Origin: a virus
Reading direction: 5' to 3' (one strand)
DNA: 64,000 nt
Virus record (IMG/VR): IMGVR_UViG_3300032805_000003
Coordinates: 24,939 to 88,938 of that record
Position 1 is the stretch's first letter, and each line of letters starts with the position of its first letter. A program made the position numbers and the translations under genes. Below, piece after piece: positions 52,866-62,159 of the stretch. The notes beneath the pieces were generated by a model. It was not told where the DNA came from and ran no database searches. It worked only from the letters and a program-made list of their open reading frames with translations.

Positions 52866-53216
52866 GTGAGCGCCAGCTACAACATCGTCGTCGACCAGGG
52901 CGCGACGATCGACCGGGTTTTCACCTGGTATCAGGCTGACGGGGTCACCCCGGTCAACCTGACTGGCTTCTCAGCGCACATGCAAGTCCGGTCATCCGCC
53001 GGCGGGACGCTGCTGGCTGACTTGTCCACCGCCGAAGGCCAGATCAGCCTTGGCGAAGCCGCCGGGACGATCACGCTGAACGTGGCCGCCGCGGTCACCG
53101 CCGGATGGACCTTCGGCGGCGGTGTGTACGACCTCCAGCTGACGGACCCGCTCGGGAACGTCACCACCTTGCTGGCCGGATTGTTCACCGTCAACCCGGC
53201 TGTCACCACCTCCTGA
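52866..53216 (+). CDS. Small BppU-like baseplate/tail protein
   Basis: The 116-residue protein MSASYNIVVDQGATIDRVFT followed by WYQADGVTPVNLTGFSAHMQ, ISLGEAAGTITLNVAAAVTA, and VYDLQLTDPLGNVTTLLAGL is the classic short baseplate-upper-like Ig domain (Q-G-x-T...PVDLTGxxA...M.VR...G...A). Such proteins link fibres to the baseplate. Start GTG 52866. Confidence 0.75.
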   Translation: MSASYNIVVDQGATIDRVFTWYQADGVTPVNLTGFSAHMQVRSSAGGTLLADLSTAEGQISLGEAAGTITLNVAAAVTAGWTFGGGVYDLQLTDPLGNVTTLLAGLFTVNPAVTTS

Positions 53217-53274
53217 CCCGTCTCCTGCCGGAAACGCCGCGCAGGCACCCCTTCAACCAATCAAGGAGATAGCC

Positions 53275-53805
53275 ATGTCTCAGGCACGCGCTTACCGCGT
53301 CGGCGTTTTCGACACTTCTACCTGGAACGCGACCGGCGCCACCGTCACCACCACGTCGACGACCGCGCCGACGCCGATCCTGACCGCCGCCACCCCGGCA
53401 ACCGGGACCGCCGACATCTCCCGGATCGGGATTTCGTGCCTCGGCGCGTCGTCGTTCCCGTCCAACGCCTCGTTCACCGCCATCCTGGCGATCTTCACCG
53501 GCACCGTCTCGGGCGGCAACGCGGCCACCCCCGAGCCGACCGGCGCGGTCACCCTCGCGGCCAACACCACGTTCCTGACCGCGGGCGGCGCGTCGGCGGC
53601 GGCCATCTCGGTCGCGTCGCTGGCGCTGACCCAGGTGCTGTGGACCCAGTCGTTCCCGTTCACCGCCGGCGCCAACTGGGCGGAATGGGTCACGCCGGGG
53701 CTGGAGTTGCATGTCCCGATCTCCGCCAAGTTCGGGTTGTTCCTCACCGAGTCGTCGGCCGGGTCCGGGACGACGTTCGGCGGCGAGCTCAACTTCACCG
53801 AATGA
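53275..53805 (+). CDS. Beta-rich minor tail protein followed by terminator
   Basis: The 176-residue protein (MSQARAYRVGVFDTSTWNAT) is Thr/Ala-rich and beta-like (GAVTLAANTTFLTAGGASAA, FPFTAGANWAEWVTPGLELH, VPISAKFGLFLTESSAGSGT). It has a strong AAGGAG ribosome site and is followed by a 14-base hairpin, so it may be produced in many copies. No clear family; a fibre or decoration subunit is likely. Confidence 0.62.
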   Translation: MSQARAYRVGVFDTSTWNATGATVTTTSTTAPTPILTAATPATGTADISRIGISCLGASSFPSNASFTAILAIFTGTVSGGNAATPEPTGAVTLAANTTFLTAGGASAAAISVASLALTQVLWTQSFPFTAGANWAEWVTPGLELHVPISAKFGLFLTESSAGSGTTFGGELNFTE

Positions 53806-53815
53806 CCCCGGTCCT

Positions 53816-53847
53816 CCCGGGTGCCAGGCCCGCGCCTGGCACCCGGG
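53816..53847 (+). terminator. Strong 14-base hairpin after minor tail gene
   Basis: CCCGGGTGCCAGGC (53816-53829) pairs perfectly with GCCTGGCACCCGGG (53834-53847) around a four-base loop, 11 bases after the stop at 53805. No T-run follows. It is compact enough to act as an actinobacterial terminator or mRNA stabiliser. Confidence 0.68.
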
Positions 53848-53869
53848 AAGACAGTGATGCGGAGGCAGC

Positions 53870-55117
53870 GTGACCACCTACCGGCTGATGGACGGCGTCG
53901 CCGGACGGCCCGGAGTCGGTTCCTCCGGCACGCAGCCGCCGTCGTCGCCGACTGCTTACGCGGGCCCGTTCCAGGCCGGGACGGTGTTCTTCGTCACCCA
54001 GGGCGGCATGTGGCTGGAAGGGTACTGGTGGTGGTGCCCGGCCGGCGGGGACACCGGGGCGCAGAAGTTCTGCCTGTGGCAGCTGACGGCGGTCGGGTCG
54101 GTCGCCGGGACGCTCGTCCCGGACTCGGAGGTCACTTCCGGGACGCTCACCGCCGGCGCCTGGAACTATGTGCCGCTCGCCAGCCCGATCCAGCTGTCGA
54201 TCGGCTACGCCGGCAGCATGTACGTCGCGGCGACCGGCTGGACGTCGGTCAACGGCTTCCCGGACACCCACAGCCAGTTCGCTTCCGGAGATCCTTACTC
54301 GGCCGGGATCACCAACGGCCCGCTTCAGTGCTGGGGTGATGACAGCGCCGGCGGCACGTATCACGGGATCGCCGACAGCTATCAGGGGTTGTTCGGCACC
54401 GGGAACACCGGCGGGGCGGCCGACCCGGCTTTGAACATGCCAGACGCCGGATCGAGCTCCAGCAATTTCTGGATCGACGTGTCGGTGGCCGACACCGCCC
54501 CGGCCGGCTACGCGGGCAGTTACCGGATCTGGCCTGACAAATACGACGTCGCCACCACTTCAACCGGCATCGACCTGAATGACCCGTACATCCTCGGCAC
54601 CGAATTCACTCTCTCGCAGGCCTGCACGCTGGACAACCTGTGGTTCTATTCCCCGCCTACAGCCACCCAGCTGCCGACCCAGTGCGCGATCTGGGACGTG
54701 AACACCCAGACGATGGTCGCCGGGACGTTGCAAACCTCGCCGTCATGGTCAGGTGCCGCAGGATCGGGCTGGGTCTCGGCGCCTTACTCTGGTGTCACGT
54801 TGCCCGCCGGGGATTACAAAGCTTCCGTGTGGAATGCCGCAGCCCCGGGCAGCGGCACCGGCTGGAACAATTACGCCATCGGCTATTTCACCAGCCTGGA
54901 CGGCCAGAACGGCATCACCACCGGACCGGTCACCGTCCCGGACGCGGCGGCCGCGACCAGCCCCGGCCAGTCCACCTACCAGACCAGCAGCGCCAGCTTC
55001 CTGTACCCGGATCAGTACGTGGCCACCGAAGGCCAGTCGTACTGGGTCGACCCTGAAGTCACTCCGGTGACTGCGGCCGCCCCGGCGGTGGTCTATTCGA
55101 TGCGAATGATGCCCTGA
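53870..55117 (+). CDS. Tail protein with two DUF4082-like domains
   Basis: The 415-residue protein carries two similar beta domains: FQAGTVFFVTQGGMWLEGYW (about residues 30-205) and GTEFTLSQACTLDNLWFYSP (about 245-410). Both contain W.LTAVG/WDVNT, VxSGTLxAG-like text and a final SYWVD. DUF4082 domains are linked to carbohydrate-binding enzymes. The protein ends VVYSMRMMP, almost the same terminal peptide as the next gene. Confidence 0.68.
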   Translation: MTTYRLMDGVAGRPGVGSSGTQPPSSPTAYAGPFQAGTVFFVTQGGMWLEGYWWWCPAGGDTGAQKFCLWQLTAVGSVAGTLVPDSEVTSGTLTAGAWNYVPLASPIQLSIGYAGSMYVAATGWTSVNGFPDTHSQFASGDPYSAGITNGPLQCWGDDSAGGTYHGIADSYQGLFGTGNTGGAADPALNMPDAGSSSSNFWIDVSVADTAPAGYAGSYRIWPDKYDVATTSTGIDLNDPYILGTEFTLSQACTLDNLWFYSPPTATQLPTQCAIWDVNTQTMVAGTLQTSPSWSGAAGSGWVSAPYSGVTLPAGDYKASVWNAAAPGSGTGWNNYAIGYFTSLDGQNGITTGPVTVPDAAAATSPGQSTYQTSSASFLYPDQYVATEGQSYWVDPEVTPVTAAAPAVVYSMRMMP

Positions 55118-55120
55118 CCT

Positions 55121-56554
55121 GTGACTTCTTACATAACCGGCCTCGCCGGCACACCGGGTCCCGGATGGTTCACCGACAACAACGGGCAGCCGAAATTGTG
55201 GGTGGCTACCGAAACGTGGGGGCTGCCAGTCAACGCAGGCGAATGGAACGGCTCCGGCGGCGGCACGTTCGAGCAGGACTACGACAACTTTTTCTCCGAG
55301 CGCGCCGCCCAGGGGTTCACTGTCTGCATGACCGACCCGGTCTGGGCGGCGACGGGCTCGGGGGCTGCCAGCGTCAACGGGAACACCTGGGACGGCGTCA
55401 CCCCGCTGGCCGGCGGCAGCCATGACCCGTCGTCAGCCGGGCTGAACGCCACGTTCTGGGACCGTATCGACTACATGCTTTCCAGCGCCGCGGCTAACGG
55501 CATCACTGTCGGCCTGACCGTCGCTAACATCGGCGACGACGTGGAATCCGGCCAGTGGCAGGACTCCTGGACCGGTACCCAGTGGGAAGACTGGGGGGCG
55601 CTTGTCGGGGCCCGGTACGCCAGCACCCCGAATCTGGTCTGGCTGGCCGGCAACGACATGTTCTCCCCGTATTCCGACTCGATCCTGGACGCTGTTTACG
55701 GCGGTGTCGTCGGGGCGGGCGCGGGGCAGATGTGGTCGGCGTGGTACAACGCCGAATGCACCAGCCGCTTCGTCACCGACACCGCCGAAGCTGAAGGCTG
55801 GGGCACTGACTACGCGGCGTTCAACTTCTGCTACAGCTACAACGCCGGGTACTGGATCATCGAATACGCCTACCTCGAGGTGGCTGACGAGGACGCGGCG
55901 AGCTTGCTGCCGGTCACCTGGGGCGACGGGTACTTCTACCAGGGCGGCTCTGGTGATGGCTACGACTCGACCTATGACCGGGCGCTGCGGCAGGAATGGT
56001 GGTGGACGCTCGCCAGCGGCTCGCGCGGTGTCTTGGGCGAGGCAGAGAACGTGTACCCGTGGTCGGCGTCGTCATGCCCTGGCGCGGTGACCGGAAACTG
56101 GTTCTTCGCGAACAACGCCGCGAATATCGTCTCGGCGTTCACCAGCCTGAGCGGGTGGCACAAGCTGATCCCGGACACCTCCAGCGCGCTGGTGACCGCG
56201 GGGCGCGGCACCCGGGTCAGCGGCCTGACGTCGGGCGGCAGCGGCGGTTCTTACGAGCCGGCGTTCACCAACAGCTACGTCGCCGCGTCCCGATCCCCGG
56301 ACGGCACCCTCGCGGTGCTGTACCTGCCCGCTCACACCACGGTGACGATCAACCAGTCGCTGCTGGTGCCCGGGTACTCGGCTACCTGGATCGACCCGGT
56401 CTCGGGAGCGAGAACCGCCGCCACCCCGGGCAGCACGTACAACTCCACCGCGAAGGGAACTAACTCGCAGGGCGACCCGGACTGGGTGCTGACGTTCCAG
56501 GGCGCTGTTCCTGCGGCAACGGTGCCTCCGGTGTACTCCATGCGACGGTGCTAA
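55121..56554 (+). CDS. Apiosidase-like glycoside hydrolase (DUF4038 type)
   Basis: The 477-residue protein has a TIM-barrel pattern typical of DUF4038/apiosidase-like hydrolases: DNNGQPKLWVATETWGLPVN, DYDNFFSERAAQGFTVCMTD, FWDRIDYMLSSAAANGITVG, ASTPNLVWLAGNDMF, RQEWWWTLASGSRGVLGEAE. A C-terminal beta sandwich follows (YVAASRSPDGTLAVLYLPAH), like the putative collagen-binding-type domain of this family. It is likely a tail-borne enzyme that trims surface or environmental polysaccharide. The exact substrate cannot be read here. It ends PPVYSMRRC. Confidence 0.78.
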   Translation: MTSYITGLAGTPGPGWFTDNNGQPKLWVATETWGLPVNAGEWNGSGGGTFEQDYDNFFSERAAQGFTVCMTDPVWAATGSGAASVNGNTWDGVTPLAGGSHDPSSAGLNATFWDRIDYMLSSAAANGITVGLTVANIGDDVESGQWQDSWTGTQWEDWGALVGARYASTPNLVWLAGNDMFSPYSDSILDAVYGGVVGAGAGQMWSAWYNAECTSRFVTDTAEAEGWGTDYAAFNFCYSYNAGYWIIEYAYLEVADEDAASLLPVTWGDGYFYQGGSGDGYDSTYDRALRQEWWWTLASGSRGVLGEAENVYPWSASSCPGAVTGNWFFANNAANIVSAFTSLSGWHKLIPDTSSALVTAGRGTRVSGLTSGGSGGSYEPAFTNSYVAASRSPDGTLAVLYLPAHTTVTINQSLLVPGYSATWIDPVSGARTAATPGSTYNSTAKGTNSQGDPDWVLTFQGAVPAATVPPVYSMRRC

Positions 56555-56570
56555 CCAGGACGGGAGTTTC

Positions 56571-58520
56571 ATGAGCGACCGGCCGCCAGCCCGTCTCGAG
56601 GACCGGCAGGTGCCGTTGTGGCAGGCTGCGCTTGGTGCCGGCCGCCAGCGGCTAGCGCGCAGGCACGCCACCCGCGTGACACAGCAACCGCATTCCCGGG
56701 TGATGCCCGCGGCGGTGCGGCGCTACTGGAAAGACGCAGCCCGGGACCTGGCGGCCGCCGGCGCTGTCGTGCTGCTGCTGGTGCAGGTCCTCGGCGTGGC
56801 GGCGCAGATCCCGCCGTCGTCGCAATGGCCGTCGCCGGCGTCGCCGCCGGTGCAGATCTGCGGCAACTCGTCTGTCCTCGACGGGCCGTCTTCGCCGCCG
56901 GCCGGGGCGGTCACCGTCCCGGCCGGAGACAACTCCAGCTTGTTCGACAGCCCGCTCGCCGCGAACACAACATACTGGTTCGCTCCCGGCACCCACACTT
57001 TCACCGCCGGCACCTACGGCGCGTTCTCGTCGATCCCCGTCGAAAACAACGACGTTCTCACCGGCGGCCCCGGGGCGATCATAGACGGAGAGAACTTCAA
57101 CTATGAAGCTGTCGACAACCCCAGCGCCTCAGATGTGACGATCGAATACCTGACTTTCCAGAACTTCCACACTCCCGGCGGGCAGGGCGCGGTCTACGGG
57201 TACACGGGTTACACCGTGGAATACGACACTATCCAGGACACGATCCCGGGCAGCGGGCTTTACCTCGGCAGCGACGACGTCGCTGAATACAACTGCCTGA
57301 CCGAGAACGGGCAGCAAGGCTTCGGCGCGTACGGCACTCAGGACACCAGCTCGCTGACCGGCGGGGTGCAGAACGTCACCGTCGACTACAACGAGATCTC
57401 TTACAACAACCAGTGCAACTGGGAAGACTTCGCCGGTTTTCCTATCACGCCGCCCGCCGGCTGCGCCGGGGCCGGGCAGTTCTCGGGCTGTGGCTGCGCT
57501 GGCGCCGGCAAATTCTGGGAAACCTACGTGTCCTATTTCGAGGGCAACTACGTCCATAACGATTATGACAACGGGCCGTGGTGGGACACCGACAACACCG
57601 GCATGACCGTGACCGGGAACTATATCGCTGGTGAGTACGGCGCCGGCGTGACGATGGAAATCGGTTACAACGGTTACATAGCTGACAACACGTTCATAGA
57701 CGACACATGGGGTGTCGGGCCGATCAACCCTGGTTTCCCTACCTCCGCGATCTACATTAACGCGTCCGGGTCTGACAGCCGTGTCTCCGGCCCTTACGGC
57801 AGCGGGTTCGACATCACCGGCAACTCTTTTATCAACGACTGGTCCGGCGTGGTCTTGTACGAGACCGCGGACCGGTTCTGCGGGTCAATCGCCAACACCA
57901 GCACCGGGGACTGCACGCTGGTCAACCCGTCCGCGAACATACGAACTTGCGGGCAGCCGACTCCGGTGTCACCAAGCGCCCCGGCCGGCCCGGCAGGGCC
58001 AGCCCCCGGACGAGGCCGCACAGGCACTTCCCGCGGCGCTCCTGCGAGAGCCGGCCGCGGCGGGCGGGCGGCGGGACAGAACTTCACCCCGCTGATCGAC
58101 TACCAGCCGTATTACTCTGACTGCCGGTGGAAAACCCAGAACGTGTCAGTCACGGGTAACTTGTTCGCTTACGACCCGTCTGACATCCCGGACTGCACCG
58201 TCGCGCTGTATTGCGGGTTCAACGGCTTGTTCTCGAACTATGGCATCACCCCGCCTTATCTCGGCTACGCGGTGGCGAACACCATCACCTACAGCCAGAA
58301 CAACTTGTTCTCGGGCAACACCTACTGCGGGCCATGGCAGTTCGATCCTTACATCCAGGGCAGCGACGAGACTTTCGCGACCTGGCAGGCGTCTCCGTAT
58401 AACCAGGACCCGGGCAGCACCCTGAACAGCGCGGCGTGCTCGGCGATCATGCAGCAGACGGCCGGGCGGTCTGCGGGCCCGGCGCCGGTGACGATCCCTG
58501 TCCGCATCGGCCGCAAGTAA
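56571..58520 (+). CDS. Right-handed beta-helix protein with N-terminal membrane anchor
   Basis: The 649-residue protein has a basic cytoplasmic-type N-terminus (residues 1-58), one membrane helix near 60-82 (AAGAVVLLLVQVLGVAAQIP), and a long beta-helix with NVTVDYNEISYNNQCNWEDF, YIAGEYGAGVTMEIGYNGYI, and FDITGNSFINDWSGVVLYET repeats. A Gly/Arg/Pro stretch near 465-505 interrupts the helix. Beta-helices in tails are usually polysaccharide-degrading spikes, but a membrane anchor is unexpected for a virion protein. It may instead display on the lysogen or infected cell surface. Confidence 0.72.
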   Translation: MSDRPPARLEDRQVPLWQAALGAGRQRLARRHATRVTQQPHSRVMPAAVRRYWKDAARDLAAAGAVVLLLVQVLGVAAQIPPSSQWPSPASPPVQICGNSSVLDGPSSPPAGAVTVPAGDNSSLFDSPLAANTTYWFAPGTHTFTAGTYGAFSSIPVENNDVLTGGPGAIIDGENFNYEAVDNPSASDVTIEYLTFQNFHTPGGQGAVYGYTGYTVEYDTIQDTIPGSGLYLGSDDVAEYNCLTENGQQGFGAYGTQDTSSLTGGVQNVTVDYNEISYNNQCNWEDFAGFPITPPAGCAGAGQFSGCGCAGAGKFWETYVSYFEGNYVHNDYDNGPWWDTDNTGMTVTGNYIAGEYGAGVTMEIGYNGYIADNTFIDDTWGVGPINPGFPTSAIYINASGSDSRVSGPYGSGFDITGNSFINDWSGVVLYETADRFCGSIANTSTGDCTLVNPSANIRTCGQPTPVSPSAPAGPAGPAPGRGRTGTSRGAPARAGRGGRAAGQNFTPLIDYQPYYSDCRWKTQNVSVTGNLFAYDPSDIPDCTVALYCGFNGLFSNYGITPPYLGYAVANTITYSQNNLFSGNTYCGPWQFDPYIQGSDETFATWQASPYNQDPGSTLNSAACSAIMQQTAGRSAGPAPVTIPVRIGRK

Positions 58521-58529
58521 GGCACACCT

Positions 58530-59315
58530 GTGACCTCCTACAACACCGGGGCTACCGCCAGCGCTAGCACCGCGGCCAGCGTCGCGATCACCATCCCGTC
58601 CGGGGTGCTGGCCGGCGACGTGATGTTCATGTGCCTCAACGTGTTCACCGAGACCGGCACCGCCCCGTCGATCTCGTTCTCCGGAGCTGGCGGCTCATGG
58701 ACGCTTGTCCCGGTCACAGCCGGCGCTAACCCGGAAGTCGCGAACAGCGGCTCGATCTGGAACTACGGCTACACCTACTACCGGGTAGCTACCTCCGGGG
58801 ACCCGGGCGCGACTTTGACGATCACCGAATCCGGGTCGTCCGCGTCGACGACCTGGTTCGCGGTCGCGATCGCGTCTTACACCAGCGCGAGCACCACCGC
58901 GCCGGTCGACGTCGCCGGCGGGACTGAGACTGCGGCTGTGGTCACCACCATCGCCTGCCCGTCGCTGAACACCGTCGTCAACAACGACTGGGGCATCTAC
59001 CTCGGCGGCGGCGGCGTCGGCACCGGTTCGACCTGGACAGGGCCCGCCACGCAACGGCAAAGCGTCGTCTCCGTCAGCGCTGGCATCGGCGCGGCGATCA
59101 GCGACAGCAACGGCCCGGTCGCAGCCGGGTCGTCCATCGGCGGCGGCAACTTCACCACCAGCAACGGCAGCACCACGAACTATCTGACCGCGTTCACTGT
59201 CGGGCTGGCGCCCCCGTCAGTGACCGGCCCGCCGCTAGGCCAGCAGTACATGGGAAACGCGCCGGCGGTGATCGTAACCGGGGCCGGCTGGAGAGGCGCG
59301 TCGCACAGCCGCTGA
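58530..59315 (+). CDS. Beta-sandwich tail protein related to next gene's N-terminus
   Basis: The 261-residue protein is Ser/Thr/Gly-rich: ASTAASVAITIPSGVLAGDV, VPVTAGANPEVANSG, FAVAIASYTSASTTAPVDVA. The pattern (V.IPSGVxAGDVxxxxLxV, WTLVP, YRVAxSGDPGA, xWFAVAIASYTxA) is a recurrent actinophage/actinomycete extracellular domain also present in the first part of the 59341 gene. Likely a fibre or surface-attachment subunit. Confidence 0.65.
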   Translation: MTSYNTGATASASTAASVAITIPSGVLAGDVMFMCLNVFTETGTAPSISFSGAGGSWTLVPVTAGANPEVANSGSIWNYGYTYYRVATSGDPGATLTITESGSSASTTWFAVAIASYTSASTTAPVDVAGGTETAAVVTTIACPSLNTVVNNDWGIYLGGGGVGTGSTWTGPATQRQSVVSVSAGIGAAISDSNGPVAAGSSIGGGNFTTSNGSTTNYLTAFTVGLAPPSVTGPPLGQQYMGNAPAVIVTGAGWRGASHSR

Positions 59316-59340
59316 CTAGCCCGGAGGGGAGCGCTCGCCC

Positions 59341-62124
59341 ATGGCGGTCTCCGAAGTCGGCACCCCGGCCGCGACGGTTTACACGACCACCAACGGCACC
59401 AACACGCCGACGCTGGCCTGGTCCGGTTCACAGCCGCGCACCGCCGGAGACCTGCTTGTCCTGACCGTCACCGCCGCGGCGACAACCTCCGTCACCGCCC
59501 CGTCGACGCCGTCAGGCTGGACCGCCGGCCCGGCGGGCGGGAACACCGGCACCACCCCGCACGCCTACACCGCGATCTTCTGGAAGATCGCCACCGGATC
59601 TGATTCGGTGCCGTCGATTTCGGTGACCACCAGCGGGACGACCCGCTGCGGGTTCACCCTGCTCGAGTTCACCGGAGTCAACCAGGCCAGCCCGGTCGAC
59701 ACATCCGGCACCTTCGGCTCCGGGTCGAGCTCGGCGACGATCGCGTCTATCACCGTCACGACCAGCGGGAACGTCACCCTCCCTGACGAGTACGCGATAG
59801 CGTGTTTCGCCCGCGAGCAAGCCACCGCGGCGACGATGCCGGCCTGGACCCCCGGCAGCGGCTGGTCGAACCTCTCTAACGACGGCTCGACATCTAGCCG
59901 TGACCACAACGCGGTCGACACCTACAGCAACCCGCCGTCCGGCTCTGCCTTGTCTGACGCGGCGACGATGACCAGCGCCGCCACCGCGTACTCCGCCGCC
60001 TCGATCATGGTGATCGCGACAGCGGTCGGCAACGTCGGCCCGGCGCTGACCGGGCTGAACCAGGCTGTAGGCACCCGGGTTGTGCTGGTCCGCACCGGCT
60101 TGCCGATGACGTCGCTGATTCCGCCAGCGCCGGCGGCACCGCCAGCGCCAGCGCCGTTGTACCCGCAAACCAGGCCCGCTGGACGGCTGCGCGGGCTGCC
60201 GCCGCGCGGCATCGTCCGCGGCGTCGCCGGAGCCGCCCTGGTCGTCGGTGTCCTCGGCCCGCCGGCCCGCCCGCTGCATTCTCCGGTCACGGCCGGGATC
60301 CCGAACCCGGCCGCCGGGCAGCAAACCAGACTGCCGTCAGCGGGCCGGGTGTACAGCCACGCCGGCACACGTCAAAACACCGGGCCGCCTGCCCCCGCGC
60401 TGCACCGCCCGGTCAGCGCGCCTGCCCGGCCGTTGCCGCCGCGCGGCATGTCCCGCAGCCAGCCCGGGTCGCGAGAAAACACCGGCCCGGCAGTCCTGCC
60501 GTCGCGCAGGCCTGCGCGCGCCCAGCTAGCGTTCCCTGTCCGGCGCGGACGGTCTCAGGCAACTCCGGTACAGCCGCCAGCGCCGCCGGTCACCCCGCCG
60601 CCGCTGACCCCGTTGCGCGCCCCGGTGCGAGCCCGGCTGCCGCAGCCGTTGCGCGGCTGCACACTGACCATGGTCGGGCTGCCCGGGCAGGCGCTGCCCG
60701 TCCCGGCGCCGCTGACGCCGTTGCGCAGCCCGGTCCGGGCTGCCGGGCTGCCGCCGGCGTTGCACGGCCGGGCCGCGACCATGGCGGCGCTGCCAGTCCC
60801 GGCCGCGCCCGCTGCCGGAGCTCCGCTGCCGCCGAAGACGACGCCGTGGCGGGCGGTCATCCCGGCCGCGGCCAGAGGCGGCACCGCCCGCGGCAGCGCC
60901 GGCGCCTACCAGGGCACCGGACTGCCGCAGGCCCCGCTCAGCCAGCCAGCCGGCGTCCAGGTCGTCATCGTCCGCGAAGGCAGCGTCCAGACCTCCGGGC
61001 CGTACGCGCCGTCTGCCGCGCCGCCGGTCACCCCGGCGCCGTTGTACCCGCTGACCCAGCCGGCGCGGGCCCGGCTGCTGAAGCCGCCGCCCGGGCGGGC
61101 CGCGACGATGGCCCCGCTGGTCGTCACCCCGGTCACCCCGGCGTCCGGGCCGCCGCTGACGCCGTTGCGCGCCCCGGTGCGGGCTGCCTGGCCGGCCAGA
61201 GTCCGCGGCGGCCGGGGTTACGGCTCGCGCGGCATCCGGGCACAAACCGGGCCGTCGCCGCGGCCGCTCACCAGCCCGGTCACCGTCTCTCATGCGCTGC
61301 CGCCGGCTGGCCACATCCAGCGGGCCAGCCCGCCGCAGCAAGCGCCAGCCCCGCCGCAGCTAGCGCCGGCGTATCCGCTGCGATCCCCTGCGCGGGCGGT
61401 CATCCCGCCGCGGCCTCGAGCTGGTTACGCCCGCAGCCTGCGCGGCGTGCCCGAAAGCACCGGCCCGGTCCTGCGGCCGGCTGCCGGCCCGGTCACCAGC
61501 CGCCAGCCGTTGCCGCCGCGCGGCCAGATCTGGCACAGCATCCCGCCGCCGCCGGTTTTCATACCGCCCGCGTCCGGGCCGCCGCTGACCCCGTTGCGCA
61601 CCCCGGTCCGGGCGCCGGTGCCGGCCCGTCCCCGCGGCGGGACCGTTCACGGTCTGCGCGGCGTCTACGAAAGCACCGGCTCGCCGGCCAGGCCGCTCAC
61701 CAGCCCGGTACGGCCGCCGGTTCTGCCGACGTTCAGCAAAGGCCGGGCACAGCACCTCGCCGGCGTCTACGACAGCACCGGCGGCCCGGTGCCGCCGTTG
61801 CGGCAGCCGGTCCGCGCTCGCCAGCCGTTGCCGCCCGCAGGCCGTCAGCTGGTCACCCCGGCGTACGTGCCGCCGGTCGTGCCACCCGGCCGGATCCCGG
61901 ACACCTGCACGCTGGTAGTCGCCGCCGAAACCAGCTATCAGGCTGTCCCCGGCGCCGGTGACCAGATCGCCGTGACCACCGTCACTTACCAGATCGGGGA
62001 AGACTGCCCGCAGCCAGCGGTAATCACCGTCGACGGGCAGGTCACCGCCGGCGACGTCCCCGGCCAGGTCCAGGTTTTCACCTATCAGGCTCAGCGGCAG
62101 ATCACCGTACCGGGCAACAGCTGA
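59341..62124 (+). CDS. Giant Pro/Arg-rich repeat fibre protein
   Basis: The 927-residue protein starts with a beta-sandwich domain like its neighbour's (residues 1-235: SQPRTAGDLLVLTVTAAATT, FWKIATGSDSVPSISVTTSG). Then about 600 residues are imperfect repeats with the core P-L-T-P-L-R-x-P-V-R-A, interleaved with RGG or GRA(A)TM and YxSTGxP units (12 to 15 copies). A short C-terminal beta domain follows (TCTLVVAAETSYQAVPGAGD, TTVTYQIGEDCPQPAV). High Pro and Arg with almost no acidic residues suggests an extended, positively charged stalk that could bind anionic wall polymers. Confidence 0.65.
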   Translation: MAVSEVGTPAATVYTTTNGTNTPTLAWSGSQPRTAGDLLVLTVTAAATTSVTAPSTPSGWTAGPAGGNTGTTPHAYTAIFWKIATGSDSVPSISVTTSGTTRCGFTLLEFTGVNQASPVDTSGTFGSGSSSATIASITVTTSGNVTLPDEYAIACFAREQATAATMPAWTPGSGWSNLSNDGSTSSRDHNAVDTYSNPPSGSALSDAATMTSAATAYSAASIMVIATAVGNVGPALTGLNQAVGTRVVLVRTGLPMTSLIPPAPAAPPAPAPLYPQTRPAGRLRGLPPRGIVRGVAGAALVVGVLGPPARPLHSPVTAGIPNPAAGQQTRLPSAGRVYSHAGTRQNTGPPAPALHRPVSAPARPLPPRGMSRSQPGSRENTGPAVLPSRRPARAQLAFPVRRGRSQATPVQPPAPPVTPPPLTPLRAPVRARLPQPLRGCTLTMVGLPGQALPVPAPLTPLRSPVRAAGLPPALHGRAATMAALPVPAAPAAGAPLPPKTTPWRAVIPAAARGGTARGSAGAYQGTGLPQAPLSQPAGVQVVIVREGSVQTSGPYAPSAAPPVTPAPLYPLTQPARARLLKPPPGRAATMAPLVVTPVTPASGPPLTPLRAPVRAAWPARVRGGRGYGSRGIRAQTGPSPRPLTSPVTVSHALPPAGHIQRASPPQQAPAPPQLAPAYPLRSPARAVIPPRPRAGYARSLRGVPESTGPVLRPAAGPVTSRQPLPPRGQIWHSIPPPPVFIPPASGPPLTPLRTPVRAPVPARPRGGTVHGLRGVYESTGSPARPLTSPVRPPVLPTFSKGRAQHLAGVYDSTGGPVPPLRQPVRARQPLPPAGRQLVTPAYVPPVVPPGRIPDTCTLVVAAETSYQAVPGAGDQIAVTTVTYQIGEDCPQPAVITVDGQVTAGDVPGQVQVFTYQAQRQITVPGNS

Positions 62125-62159
62125 CCAGACATCAGACGAGGGAAGGGGGCCTGGTCCCG

